Assembly: GCA_964454745.1 (NCBI GenBank) | Contig: CAYVUI010000065.1 | Coordinates: forward strand, 1 to 25,999 | DNA length: 25,999 bases | Reading direction: 5' to 3' | Source of the DNA: CAYVUI01 sp964454745 | GTDB taxonomy: Bacteria; Planctomycetota; Phycisphaerae; Sedimentisphaerales; Anaerohalosphaeraceae | Shown here: positions 6,910 through 14,195 of the stretch, piece by piece | Layout of the letters: each line of letters starts with the position of its first letter | How positions within the stretch are numbered: position 1 is the first letter of the stretch | Made by a program: the position numbers and the translations under genes | Notes under the pieces: model-generated | Databases searched by the model: none | What the model saw: the letters and a program-made list of their open reading frames with translations, nothing else | What the model was told of the DNA's origin: nothing

Positions 6910-8589
6910 TCATTCTCCTGTATCTTCAATCACCAGTATCTCTGAAATCGTCGGTCCCTCGGAGGCGTTGTGCAGTTCAAGTCGCAGGCGGTCCGTGGTC
7001 ACCGGGTCAAACCTAAGGTCTTTGTTGTGTCCAAGAGTGCCGCCCTGGGTAATGACCTTCCACTGCCCATCGACCATACCCAGCAGCTCAAATTTCTTCG
7101 TGCGGTTGCCATACTCCTCGTTGACAATCACCCGTGAAATCTGTTTCCTGCGGCCCAGGTCCACCTCGATCCAGGCTTCCTTCGTCCCCGTGTCTGTGGC
7201 CCAGCGGGTATCCTGCAATCCGTCAAAGGCCTTGTTTGCATCATACATCGGGTGATTTCCATGTACATTTGAGGCCGTCGCCTTGCACCCGGTCGCAATC
7301 GACTCGGGCATGGTTTCGATATACTCTAAAGTGGACGCATCCCGATCCAGTTCGAGGACCACGATCGTATCAATATCATCGCGGTCTCTCTCGTCAACAA
7401 AAATCGTAAGTGCATCGGCGTTGTTTTTAACCACCGGCCTGCCGCCGCTCATAAGGTATGCGTTTTCAATCTTCGCCGGCAGGGGGGGCAGCTCAATCGG
7501 GTGTTTTTCAAAATTGAGCAGGTGGATATAAATCTTATTTCCCTTATGCGTAGTCACCCCGTAATCCCACGGCTTATAGGGTCCGCCCCGGGTCGTATAG
7601 ATCGACTCCCCGTAGAGTTTTAGCCACAGCCCCATCTCTTCGAGCATCTGAACCTGCAAAGGCTCAATCTCGCCCAGCGGTGAAGGCCCAACGTTAAACA
7701 GCATATTGCCGTCACCCCCCACGCAGTTGACCAATGTGCGAATACATTCCTTCAGCGGTTTGACCTTATCCTGCGGGTGCCACGACCACTGCCGGCCAAT
7801 GGTGATACAGCTTTCCCACGGACGGTCGGGCTGAAAGGAACCAATCTTCTGTTCCGGGGTATCAAAGTCCGCCGGCAGGCCGCAGCGGTTATTGATCAAA
7901 ATTCCCGGCTGGAGGGCCTTGATTTCTTTAAAGAGTTCTTCCGAGTCAAGCTGTCCTTTATGGAGCCCCAGCCCGTCAAACCAGATGATATCCACCTTGC
8001 CGTAATTGGTCAGCAAATCGCGAACATGCTGATGGTAATACTCGATAAACCGGTCATGGTTATCCGTCAGGTAATCCGGGTGCCGCCAGTCCGGCTGGGA
8101 GTAGTAAAAGCCAAGCTTCATATTGTGCTTGTGGCAGGCATCGGCAAGCTCCTTTACAATATCCCGCCGAAAAGGGCTGTGCCCGCTGGTAATCTTGTAT
8201 TCTGTATTCGAGGCATCGAAGTTGCAGAATCCGTCATGGTGCTTCGTGGTAAACACAATGTAATGCATCCCAGCCGCTTTGGCGATCCGAACAATCTCCT
8301 CGGCGTCGTAATTCACCGGGTTAAAGATATAGTATAGATTGTCATACAGCTCAATCGGCAGCGTACCCCACTCCGGGCGTCCGCAGCCCGGACGCGGCAT
8401 CTTCCGCGACCACGAAATCTCCCGCCCCGTCAGTGAAGACGGCCCCCAGTGAATGAACATCCCGAACCGAGCATTCATCCACCACTTCATTTTTTCCTCG
8501 GGCGGATTGCTTTGGCTCGTATTGCCTGAAAAAACGGTAGCGTTAACGGCGGCGGCCAGCAGTAAAACAACAATGATTCGCTTCATCAT
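6910..8589 (-). CDS. Secreted GH29 alpha-L-fucosidase with C-terminal F5/8-type (discoidin) domain
   Basis: A 559-residue protein with a signal peptide (about 1-22). The GH29 catalytic domain shows RFGMFIHWG (41-49), TTKHHDGFCNFD (114-125) and VDIIWFDG, where Asp205 is the expected nucleophile. A beta-sandwich follows, and residues about 428-557 form an F5/8 type C carbohydrate-binding domain (ATASNVHG, AFDGLQDTRWAT, WIEVDLG, ISEILVIED). It should cleave terminal L-fucose from sulfated or plain fucans or glycans outside the cytoplasm. The first of two ATG codons is chosen because GGAG lies seven bases upstream. It is the last gene of a minus-strand run with exonuclease III and a glycan-related protein (61-base gap). 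The exact linkage specificity cannot be read from sequence. Confidence 0.92.
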   Translation of the reverse strand: MMKRIIVVLLLAAAVNATVFSGNTSQSNPPEEKMKWWMNARFGMFIHWGPSSLTGREISWSRKMPRPGCGRPEWGTLPIELYDNLYYIFNPVNYDAEEIVRIAKAAGMHYIVFTTKHHDGFCNFDASNTEYKITSGHSPFRRDIVKELADACHKHNMKLGFYYSQPDWRHPDYLTDNHDRFIEYYHQHVRDLLTNYGKVDIIWFDGLGLHKGQLDSEELFKEIKALQPGILINNRCGLPADFDTPEQKIGSFQPDRPWESCITIGRQWSWHPQDKVKPLKECIRTLVNCVGGDGNMLFNVGPSPLGEIEPLQVQMLEEMGLWLKLYGESIYTTRGGPYKPWDYGVTTHKGNKIYIHLLNFEKHPIELPPLPAKIENAYLMSGGRPVVKNNADALTIFVDERDRDDIDTIVVLELDRDASTLEYIETMPESIATGCKATASNVHGNHPMYDANKAFDGLQDTRWATDTGTKEAWIEVDLGRRKQISRVIVNEEYGNRTKKFELLGMVDGQWKVITQGGTLGHNKDLRFDPVTTDRLRLELHNASEGPTISEILVIEDTGE

Positions 8590-8650
8590 GATTTCTCCGG
8601 AAAGGTTGTGATTTCAATTGTTCAGATTATGTCACAAAGCATCCTGCGAA

Positions 8651-9439
8651 TCAAGTATTTGCAGGATCAAAATCAAACTCTGCGATCAAAAACGTATGGT
8701 CGCTGGGCTTGGTCTTCGCCCGCGGCTCTTTGTCCACCTCGCAGGATACGCACGTCTCCGCCAGCGGCTTGGTCGCCATCACATAATCCAGCCGCCAGCC
8801 GATATTCCGTTTAAAGCCATTCGGAACGCGGTAATCCCAGAAGGTGTACAGCTCATCTTCCTCGTGCTTCTCGCGGAACGTATCCGTAAATCCCCATTCC
8901 TTTATCGCGTTGATTCCGTCAATCACCTCCTGGCAATAACACACCGAACCCCAGAGTTTCTCCGGATCATGCACATCCCGCTTATCCATCGCGGCGTTAA
9001 GATCCCCCACCCAGAGAATCGGATCATCCGGTGAGAAGTTTTTCACGAAATATTTTTTCAACCTCTCCAGCCACTTGAGCTTGTAAGCAAACATTTCCGA
9101 TTTCGTATCCCTGCCCTGGGGAATATACGTATTGACGATTCGCACCGATCCAAGCATTCCGCTTGCCAGCCGCGTCGGATCCTTCGGGCTGCTGTTTAGG
9201 CCAAACGATACATCCTCCAAAGGCTCCTTCGAGATCAGCGCAACGCCGTTATACGACTTCTCTCCCTCAAACACGCAGCAGAGCCCCGCATCTTCGATCG
9301 CCTCCACAGGAAAATCCTTGTTCTGCGCCTTGGTTTCCTGGACCGCCAAAACATCCGGCTGATGCTGCTCATACCAGTCCAAAACAATATCCAGCCGTGA
9401 GCGGATGGAATTCGCGTTAAATGTCGCTACTTTCAACAT
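8651..9439 (-). CDS. xth: Exodeoxyribonuclease III / AP endonuclease (ExoIII-ExoA family)
   Basis: A 262-residue cytoplasmic DNA-repair nuclease that incises abasic sites and removes 3' blocking groups. The family's metal- and active-site residues are all in place: Asn8 (FNANSIR), Glu35 (VQETK), Tyr105 (NTYIPQG), Asp146 and Asn148 (VGDLNAA), Asp218 (GWRLDYV), and Asp247-His248 (PSDHTF). The length is normal. It starts 15 bases after the upstream glycan-related gene and is followed by the fucosidase, so it is probably co-transcribed with them although functionally unrelated. Confidence 0.93.
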   Translation of the reverse strand: MLKVATFNANSIRSRLDIVLDWYEQHQPDVLAVQETKAQNKDFPVEAIEDAGLCCVFEGEKSYNGVALISKEPLEDVSFGLNSSPKDPTRLASGMLGSVRIVNTYIPQGRDTKSEMFAYKLKWLERLKKYFVKNFSPDDPILWVGDLNAAMDKRDVHDPEKLWGSVCYCQEVIDGINAIKEWGFTDTFREKHEEDELYTFWDYRVPNGFKRNIGWRLDYVMATKPLAETCVSCEVDKEPRAKTKPSDHTFLIAEFDFDPANT

Positions 9440-9454
9440 TTGCAGTTGTATCCT

Positions 9455-10516
9455 TTACGTGTCAGTTTTGTCCTGTGCCCAGAGCAGCGTCTGCAAAAAG
9501 CTAAGCAAACTTTCCGCCCCCTGGTTTAAATTCACCGAATCAGGCTCGAGCCCATCATAACATCCCCCGCTGCGGGGGTCATAAAGCGGAATCCCGCAAT
9601 CATTCTCGCCCAGAAACCACCCCGCCGCGCTTTGCAGCAGGGCGTTATACCTCGCATCTTTCGTTATCGAATACACCGTCCTCAGCATTCTCGCCGTGGA
9701 GACCGCCTCCAGCGCCTGCTGGTCGAACCTTGCCTTTTCCCCCCCGCGCGGCAGCCAACCGTCACACCCGACAAAGCTGAAATGATCCCCCTCAACCGTA
9801 TTTTCCAAAAGGAAGTCGCAGGCTTCTTTTCCGGTATCTATGAATAGGTTATTTTCCACGATACGTCCCGCGGACATCAGCGCATCAGGCAAAATCGCGT
9901 TATCGTAGGTTATCATATCCTCAAACCACCGCCAGTTCTCATCCCTGCAGCCCTTATACATCCCCAAAAGCTCGTCCCCAATCTCCTGGACGATCGCGAT
10001 GACCCTGCTGTCATCCGGATACCGCCGCAGGTACTCCTCCAGGGCGAATACACAATACGCCTTGCCGCGGATAGACTGCTCAGCAATCCGGTCCAGTGCC
10101 CGGTCAAACCGCTTTTGGATAATCGGAACATATTCCTCCATCGGCGGCGAAGCAATCACAGCCCCAAACGCCCACAGTGTCCGCCCGAATGCGTCATGAT
10201 TCGGCTCATCGTTCCACCAGTTCCGGTTATAGTCCATGAAGTTTCTTACGTTTCCATCCTCAAGCTGGGCATGGCAGGTGAACGAAAGATAACGATTAAA
10301 AAGCTCCAGTGCCTCTGCTTTTGGGTGCCTCTGACAATAATCCGTCATGAACAAAGCTGCCCGGGCATTATCGTCTGTGCAGTAACCATGCTCCCGGTCC
10401 GGCAGGATGAATTTGGCATGCTGAAACAGGCCCGTATCGTCGGTCATCCTCTTCAAATGCAAAAGAGGTGGCTCTTTCGGGGCCAAAACGGCTCTGGGCT
10501 GGTTAGTATCAGGCAT
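9455..10516 (-). CDS. (alpha/alpha)6-barrel glycan-related protein of the glycosyltransferase-associated type
   Basis: A 353-residue cytoplasmic protein (no signal peptide). The N-terminal signature HLKRMTDDTGLFQHA, followed by REHGYCTDDNARAAL (residues 41-55), matches a domain I recall as common beside or fused to group 1 glycosyltransferases and GH130-type phosphorylases. Repeated helical segments with Trp/Asp/Glu-rich loops (NWWNDEPNHDAFGRTLW, NWRWFEDMITYDNA, FDQQALEAV) fit a six-hairpin toroid. Catalysis is unproven; it may be a glycosidase-like or epimerase-like enzyme acting on intracellular sugars. It heads the run with xth and the fucosidase, behind its own promoter. The start codon at 10516 has only a weak ribosome-binding site. 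Confidence 0.65.
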   Translation of the reverse strand: MPDTNQPRAVLAPKEPPLLHLKRMTDDTGLFQHAKFILPDREHGYCTDDNARAALFMTDYCQRHPKAEALELFNRYLSFTCHAQLEDGNVRNFMDYNRNWWNDEPNHDAFGRTLWAFGAVIASPPMEEYVPIIQKRFDRALDRIAEQSIRGKAYCVFALEEYLRRYPDDSRVIAIVQEIGDELLGMYKGCRDENWRWFEDMITYDNAILPDALMSAGRIVENNLFIDTGKEACDFLLENTVEGDHFSFVGCDGWLPRGGEKARFDQQALEAVSTARMLRTVYSITKDARYNALLQSAAGWFLGENDCGIPLYDPRSGGCYDGLEPDSVNLNQGAESLLSFLQTLLWAQDKTDT

Positions 10517-10591
10517 GATATGCTCTGCAAAAGTCCCTTATCAATGGTAAAAAAACGGTTTTCATCCATGTCGTTGAGTTAAGACAGGCTC

Positions 10592-10620
10592 AATCTACCA
10601 ATTTTGTGCGGATTCGTCAA
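10592..10620 (-). promoter_or_regulatory. Sigma70-like promoter for the glycan protein-xth-fucosidase run
   Basis: On the minus strand, TTGACG (10620-10615), a 17-base spacer and TAGATT (10597-10592). It gives a leader of about 70 bases before the ATG at 10516. It is divergent from the Rrf2 promoter, and the two share the 270-base intergenic region. Confidence 0.5.
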
Positions 10621-10679
10621 CGACAATAGCCTGCCTGCTTTACACAGGCGAAAAAAAATAATATTAAGTCGCCTTTTCC

Positions 10680-10708
10680 TTGACAGGGTGCGTAAGTATA
10701 TATAGACT
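10680..10708 (+). promoter_or_regulatory. Promoter/operator region of the Rrf2-cys-nif operon
   Basis: A perfect TTGACA at 10680-10685 is followed 17 bases on by TAGACT (10703-10708); TATAGA at 10701 is an alternative -10 with a shorter spacer. An ACTAGT palindrome (10706-10711) and a GACTA half-site overlap the -10, where an Rrf2/IscR-type repressor would bind. Autoregulation by the first gene is inference from the family. Confidence 0.5.
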
Positions 10709-10786
10709 AGTAATGTAATAGGAAATAAGGTGTTTATTTTCAGGGTATAAAATGATAATTATTTTAGATGTTAAGGGGGATGAATC

Positions 10787-11224
10787 ATGAAACTATCTAC
10801 AAGAAGCAGATATGGATTACGTGCAGCCCTCGAGCTGGCAATCGAATACGGCAACGGTCCACTTCAGATCAAGACCATCGCTCAGCGGGAAGGCATTTCA
10901 AACAAATACCTTGAACAGCTTGTCGCAATTCTCAAGTCCGCAGGTCTGGTTTTGAGTATTCGCGGGCCAAGGGGTGGATACATTCTTGCCAAACCCCCCG
11001 AGCAGATCAAGCTCAGAGAGATTTTTGAGACTCTTGAAGGGCCGGTAGTAGACATTGAATGTCTCGATACTCCGGATAATTGTGATCGCTGTGCGGATTG
11101 CATCACGAGGATGGTGTGGCTAAAAATTCAAAATTCCATAAAGGAAGTTCTCGACAGCATGAACCTTCAGGACCTCGTTGAGCAGACAAACGGCGCAAGC
11201 CAGTGCCTCAATTATCAGATTTAA
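10787..11224 (+). CDS. Rrf2/IscR-like transcriptional regulator with cysteine cluster
   Basis: A 145-residue winged-helix regulator. It begins MKLSTRSRYGLRAALEL, the classic Rrf2 start; the recognition region is ISNKYLEQLVAILKSAGLV (37-55), and the wing is IRGPRGGYILAKP (58-70). Cys92, Cys99, Cys102 and Cys105 (ECLDTPDNCDRCADC) form a cluster of the kind that holds a 2Fe-2S centre in IscR, although IscR uses three Cys and a His. AGGGGGA lies upstream of the ATG. It is the first gene of the cysteine/Fe-S operon, so it probably senses Fe-S cluster or cysteine/O-acetylserine status and represses its own transcript. CymR-type cysteine regulators belong to the same family, so the signal is not settled. 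Confidence 0.9.
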   Translation: MKLSTRSRYGLRAALELAIEYGNGPLQIKTIAQREGISNKYLEQLVAILKSAGLVLSIRGPRGGYILAKPPEQIKLREIFETLEGPVVDIECLDTPDNCDRCADCITRMVWLKIQNSIKEVLDSMNLQDLVEQTNGASQCLNYQI

Positions 11225-11241
11225 CGGGGCAGTTACAAAAA

Positions 11242-11258
11242 ATCGGGTTATTCCCGAT
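11242..11258 (+). promoter_or_regulatory. Hairpin in the Rrf2-cysK gap
   Basis: A perfect 6-bp stem (ATCGGG/CCCGAT) with loop TTATT lies in the 77-base gap between the regulator stop and the cysK start. No T-run follows, so it is not a classic terminator; it may set mRNA processing or stability, or be an internal operator. Confidence 0.4.
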
Positions 11259-11301
11259 CGGACACAACGAGATTTATTACTTTAACGAACAGGAGAGTTG
11301 G

Positions 11302-12219
11302 ATGGGCATTTACAAAGACATTACGGAAACAGCGGGGCGAACCCCACTCGTTCGCATAAACAGTCTCGGCAGCTCCGAGGCAACCATTCTCGCCAAGTGC
11401 GAGTCTTTCAATCCCTGCGGATCGGTCAAGGACAGAATCGCCGTTTCCATGATCGACGCCGCGGAAAAAGCCGGCAAGATCAATGAGGATACGGTCATTA
11501 TTGAGCCGACCAGCGGCAATACAGGCATCGGCCTGGCCTATGTCTGTGCAGCAAGGGGGTATAAGCTCAAGCTCGTCATGCCCGAATCCATGAGTATCGA
11601 GCGGCGAAAGCTTCTGGCCTTCCTCGGGGCCGAGCTCGAACTGACCCCCGCAGCCGGGGGGATGAAAGGTGCCGTCGAGGCGGCGACAGAAATGGTCGAG
11701 AAAACGTCCAACAGCTTTATGCCCCAGCAGTTCATGAATCCGGCCAACCCTGACGTGCACCGCAGGACAACCGCCGAAGAAATCTGGGCCGATACCGACG
11801 GAAAAGTGGATATTTTCGTTGCAGGCGTAGGAACCGGGGGTACCATAACAGGGTGCGGTGAGGTATTCCGCCAGCGAAATCCGCAGGTGAAAATCGTCGC
11901 GGTCGAGCCCGTGGATTCGCCGATCCTTTCCGGCGGCGATCCCGGTCCGCATAAAATACAGGGTATCGGGGCGGGTTTCGTTCCGGACATTCTGGATACG
12001 AAGGTCTACGACGAGGTCTTCAAGGTATCCAACGAAGATGCCATGAACGCTTCCCGCGAAATGGCGAAAAAAGAAGGCATCCTCGGCGGAATCAGTGCCG
12101 GGGCGGCCCTGTACGCAGCGATTGAGATATCGAAACGCCCGGACAGCAAGGGCAAAAATATCGTTTTTATCATGTGCGATACCGGAGAGCGTTACATCTC
12201 TACGGAATTGTTTGCATGA
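11302..12219 (+). CDS. cysK: Cysteine synthase (O-acetylserine sulfhydrylase)
   Basis: A 305-residue PLP enzyme making cysteine from O-acetylserine and sulfide. The PLP lysine is Lys43 (NPCGSVKDR). The substrate loop is EPTSGNTGIGLAY, and the phosphate-binding loop is GVGTGGTITG. The C-terminal part keeps GISAGAALYAA and the terminal region near CDTGERYISTELF. The ATG at 11302 is chosen because AGGAG lies six bases upstream and homology (GIYKDITETAGRTPLVRI) starts there; the longer open frame from 11203 is spurious. It lies just ahead of the serine acetyltransferase that supplies its substrate, so the two may form a cysteine synthase complex. Confidence 0.96.
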   Translation: MGIYKDITETAGRTPLVRINSLGSSEATILAKCESFNPCGSVKDRIAVSMIDAAEKAGKINEDTVIIEPTSGNTGIGLAYVCAARGYKLKLVMPESMSIERRKLLAFLGAELELTPAAGGMKGAVEAATEMVEKTSNSFMPQQFMNPANPDVHRRTTAEEIWADTDGKVDIFVAGVGTGGTITGCGEVFRQRNPQVKIVAVEPVDSPILSGGDPGPHKIQGIGAGFVPDILDTKVYDEVFKVSNEDAMNASREMAKKEGILGGISAGAALYAAIEISKRPDSKGKNIVFIMCDTGERYISTELFA

Positions 12220-12259
12220 CCTGAGAAAAAGATACGTTGATAATTTGAATCGGGAAAAA

Positions 12260-13213
12260 ATGGCTAACCACGACAACCACGATATACGCAAACTCGCCGA
12301 GCACCTCGTTGATACCTACGGTGACGAGACCGGTACGAATTTTATCGATGTAACCAATCTCCCGATGAGAGAACGGATACTCGAGATCATGGACCTGCTC
12401 GTCGAGCTTTTGTTCCCCGGCTATACCGGCAAGCGAATCGTCACGCGCGAAAATATCGACTTCATCGTCGGCGACATGCTCTGCACCGTCCGCGACATGC
12501 TCGTCGAGCAGATCGAGCTGGCCTTCCGCCACGACTGCCGCATTAAAAAGTGCGAAACTTGCGACTGCCGTGCCAAGTCGGCAGGCGTTACGCAAAAGCT
12601 GCTCGACCGTCTTGTCGATGTTCGCAACCTGCTAAAGTCTGACGTCCAGGCCGCCTTCGATGGTGACCCCGCAGCCAAGAGTCTCGAAGAGATCGTGATC
12701 AGTTACCCCGGCTTAAGCGCCATCGCGGTGCACCGCATCGCCCACGAGCTCTATCGGCTCGAAGTGCCGCTGCTGCCGCGGATCATGAGCGAAACCGCCC
12801 ATTCCCGTACCGGCATCGATATCCATCCCGGCGCGACCATCGGTCCGCGTTTCTTTATTGACCACGGTACCGGCGTCGTCATCGGCGAAACGGCAAAGAT
12901 CGGCTCGAACGTCAAGATCTACCAGGGCGTAACCCTTGGAGCCCTCAGCTTCCCCAAGGACGAACGCGGCCATGTCATCAAGGGCGGCAAACGCCATCCG
13001 ACCATCGAAGACGACGTAACCATCTACGCCGAAGCCACCATCCTTGGCGATATCGTGATCGGAAAAGGTGCCGTCATCGGCGGGAACGCATGGGTCATCA
13101 AGCCCGTACCGCCAGGCGTTGTCATTGTGATGAATAAACCCGATTCCAAGATGAAACCCAAGCATTCAGAAACGTTGTCCGATGTCTTCAATGACGAAGG
13201 GGCTTTCATTTGA
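12260..13213 (+). CDS. cysE: Serine O-acetyltransferase, EpsC-type, with N-terminal Cys cluster
   Basis: A 317-residue enzyme acetylating serine with acetyl-CoA to give O-acetylserine. The C-terminal left-handed beta-helix has hexapeptide repeats. The catalytic pair is Asp187 (DIHPGA) and His202 (DHGTGVVIGETA), and CoA-site segments GALSFPKDERG and GGKRHPTIED are intact. The SYPGLSAIAVHRIAHELY region matches EpsC-type enzymes. Unusual is Cys93, Cys98, Cys101 and Cys103 (CRIKKCETCDC) in the N-terminal helical region, a possible metal or redox site. The ATG at 12260 is chosen from context, with only a weak GGGA upstream; an in-frame TTG at 12245 is possible. It sits 40 bases after cysK, and its TGA overlaps the nadA start. 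Confidence 0.93.
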   Translation: MANHDNHDIRKLAEHLVDTYGDETGTNFIDVTNLPMRERILEIMDLLVELLFPGYTGKRIVTRENIDFIVGDMLCTVRDMLVEQIELAFRHDCRIKKCETCDCRAKSAGVTQKLLDRLVDVRNLLKSDVQAAFDGDPAAKSLEEIVISYPGLSAIAVHRIAHELYRLEVPLLPRIMSETAHSRTGIDIHPGATIGPRFFIDHGTGVVIGETAKIGSNVKIYQGVTLGALSFPKDERGHVIKGGKRHPTIEDDVTIYAEATILGDIVIGKGAVIGGNAWVIKPVPPGVVIVMNKPDSKMKPKHSETLSDVFNDEGAFI

Positions 13214-14145
13214 ATGAGATCATCGAAAAAATTAAACAGCTTGCCAAAGAGCAAAACGCGGTCATCCTGGCTCATAACTACCAGGTGCCCGAGGTTCAGG
13301 ATATCGCAGATTTCTGCGGGGATTCCCTGGGCCTGTCCGTCAAGGCCGCCGAGACCGATGCCGATACAATCGTCTTTTGCGGGGTCCGCTTCATGGCCGA
13401 AACCGCGAAGATCCTTTCGCCCGGCAAGCGTGTGCTTCTGCCCGCCGAACACGCCGGCTGCCCGATGGCACAGATGATTACCGCCGCCCAGCTCGCCGAA
13501 TTTAAAGGCAAACACCCCGGCGCCCGGGTCGTCTGCTATGTCAATACGACCGCCGAGGTCAAGGCCCAGTCGGACTACTGCTGTACGAGCGGCAATGCCC
13601 TCGAACTGGTACAGTCCTTGCCCGAGGATAAATCCATCCTGTTCGTGCCGGACAAAAATCTCGGCGGATACATCAACGAAAAAACCGGCCGAGACATGGT
13701 CCTCTGGCCCGGCTATTGTTCCACGCATACCTGCATCCTGCTTGAGGATGTCCAGGACAGCCGCGCTGCTCATCCCGATGCCGTGCTGCTGGCCCACCCC
13801 GAGTGCAATAAGGACATCCGCGACGCGGCCGATTACGTCCTCAGCACCGGCGGCATGCTCAATCATGTACAAGAATCCGGCAAAAAACAGTTTATCATCG
13901 CCACCGAAGAGGGCATTCTGCATACCCTCAAAAAACAGAATCCGGACAAAGATTTTTATCCGGTCAGCAAACGGGCAGTCTGTCCCAATATGAAAAAGAT
14001 CAGCCTCGAAAAAATCCTCTGGTCCCTCGAGAGCGGCCAGTATGAAATCCAGCTCGATGAAAATATGATGCGCGACGCAAAGCTTTCACTGGATCGAATG
14101 CTTGGCGTTTTGCCAGGCACAGGACCGAGTATACAAAAGAAGTGA
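13210..14145 (+). CDS. nadA: Quinolinate synthase (4Fe-4S)
   Basis: A 311-residue enzyme condensing iminoaspartate with dihydroxyacetone phosphate to quinolinate in NAD synthesis. The three cluster-binding cysteines are Cys84 (HAGCPMA), Cys170 (WPGYCSTH) and Cys258 (AVCPNMKK), matching the spacing of the NadA family. HNYQ near the N-terminus and FCGVRFMAETAK are family motifs. It starts at TTG (13210) with AAGGGG seven bases upstream, and the TTGA overlap with the cysE stop implies translational coupling; no ATG fits this frame. No nadB or nadC is in the window. As an Fe-S enzyme in an Fe-S/cysteine operon it is a likely direct client of the downstream nifU-nifS. Confidence 0.96.
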   Translation: MNEIIEKIKQLAKEQNAVILAHNYQVPEVQDIADFCGDSLGLSVKAAETDADTIVFCGVRFMAETAKILSPGKRVLLPAEHAGCPMAQMITAAQLAEFKGKHPGARVVCYVNTTAEVKAQSDYCCTSGNALELVQSLPEDKSILFVPDKNLGGYINEKTGRDMVLWPGYCSTHTCILLEDVQDSRAAHPDAVLLAHPECNKDIRDAADYVLSTGGMLNHVQESGKKQFIIATEEGILHTLKKQNPDKDFYPVSKRAVCPNMKKISLEKILWSLESGQYEIQLDENMMRDAKLSLDRMLGVLPGTGPSIQKK

Positions 14146-14195
14146 TGTTACAGTACGTTTGAAGATACCCATACCAAAAAGGGAGAAAATATATT

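Noticed and set aside
10633..10649. GCCTG/CAGGC hairpin in the region between divergent promoters
   Set aside because: Followed by A, not T, on the plus strand and lying upstream of both genes; a direct repeat of GCCTG makes it a likely chance match.
11203..11301. N-terminal extension of the cysK open frame
   Set aside because: Overlaps the regulator gene, has no homology, and a clear AGGAG precedes the ATG at 11302.
11248..12291. 347-codon open frame opposite cysK
   Set aside because: Antisense shadow of GC-rich cysK and the start of cysE; no family features, low-complexity residue use.
13024..13923. 299-codon open frame opposite nadA
   Set aside because: Covers the cysE/nadA junction antisense with no ribosome-binding site or recognisable motif; both sense genes are certain.
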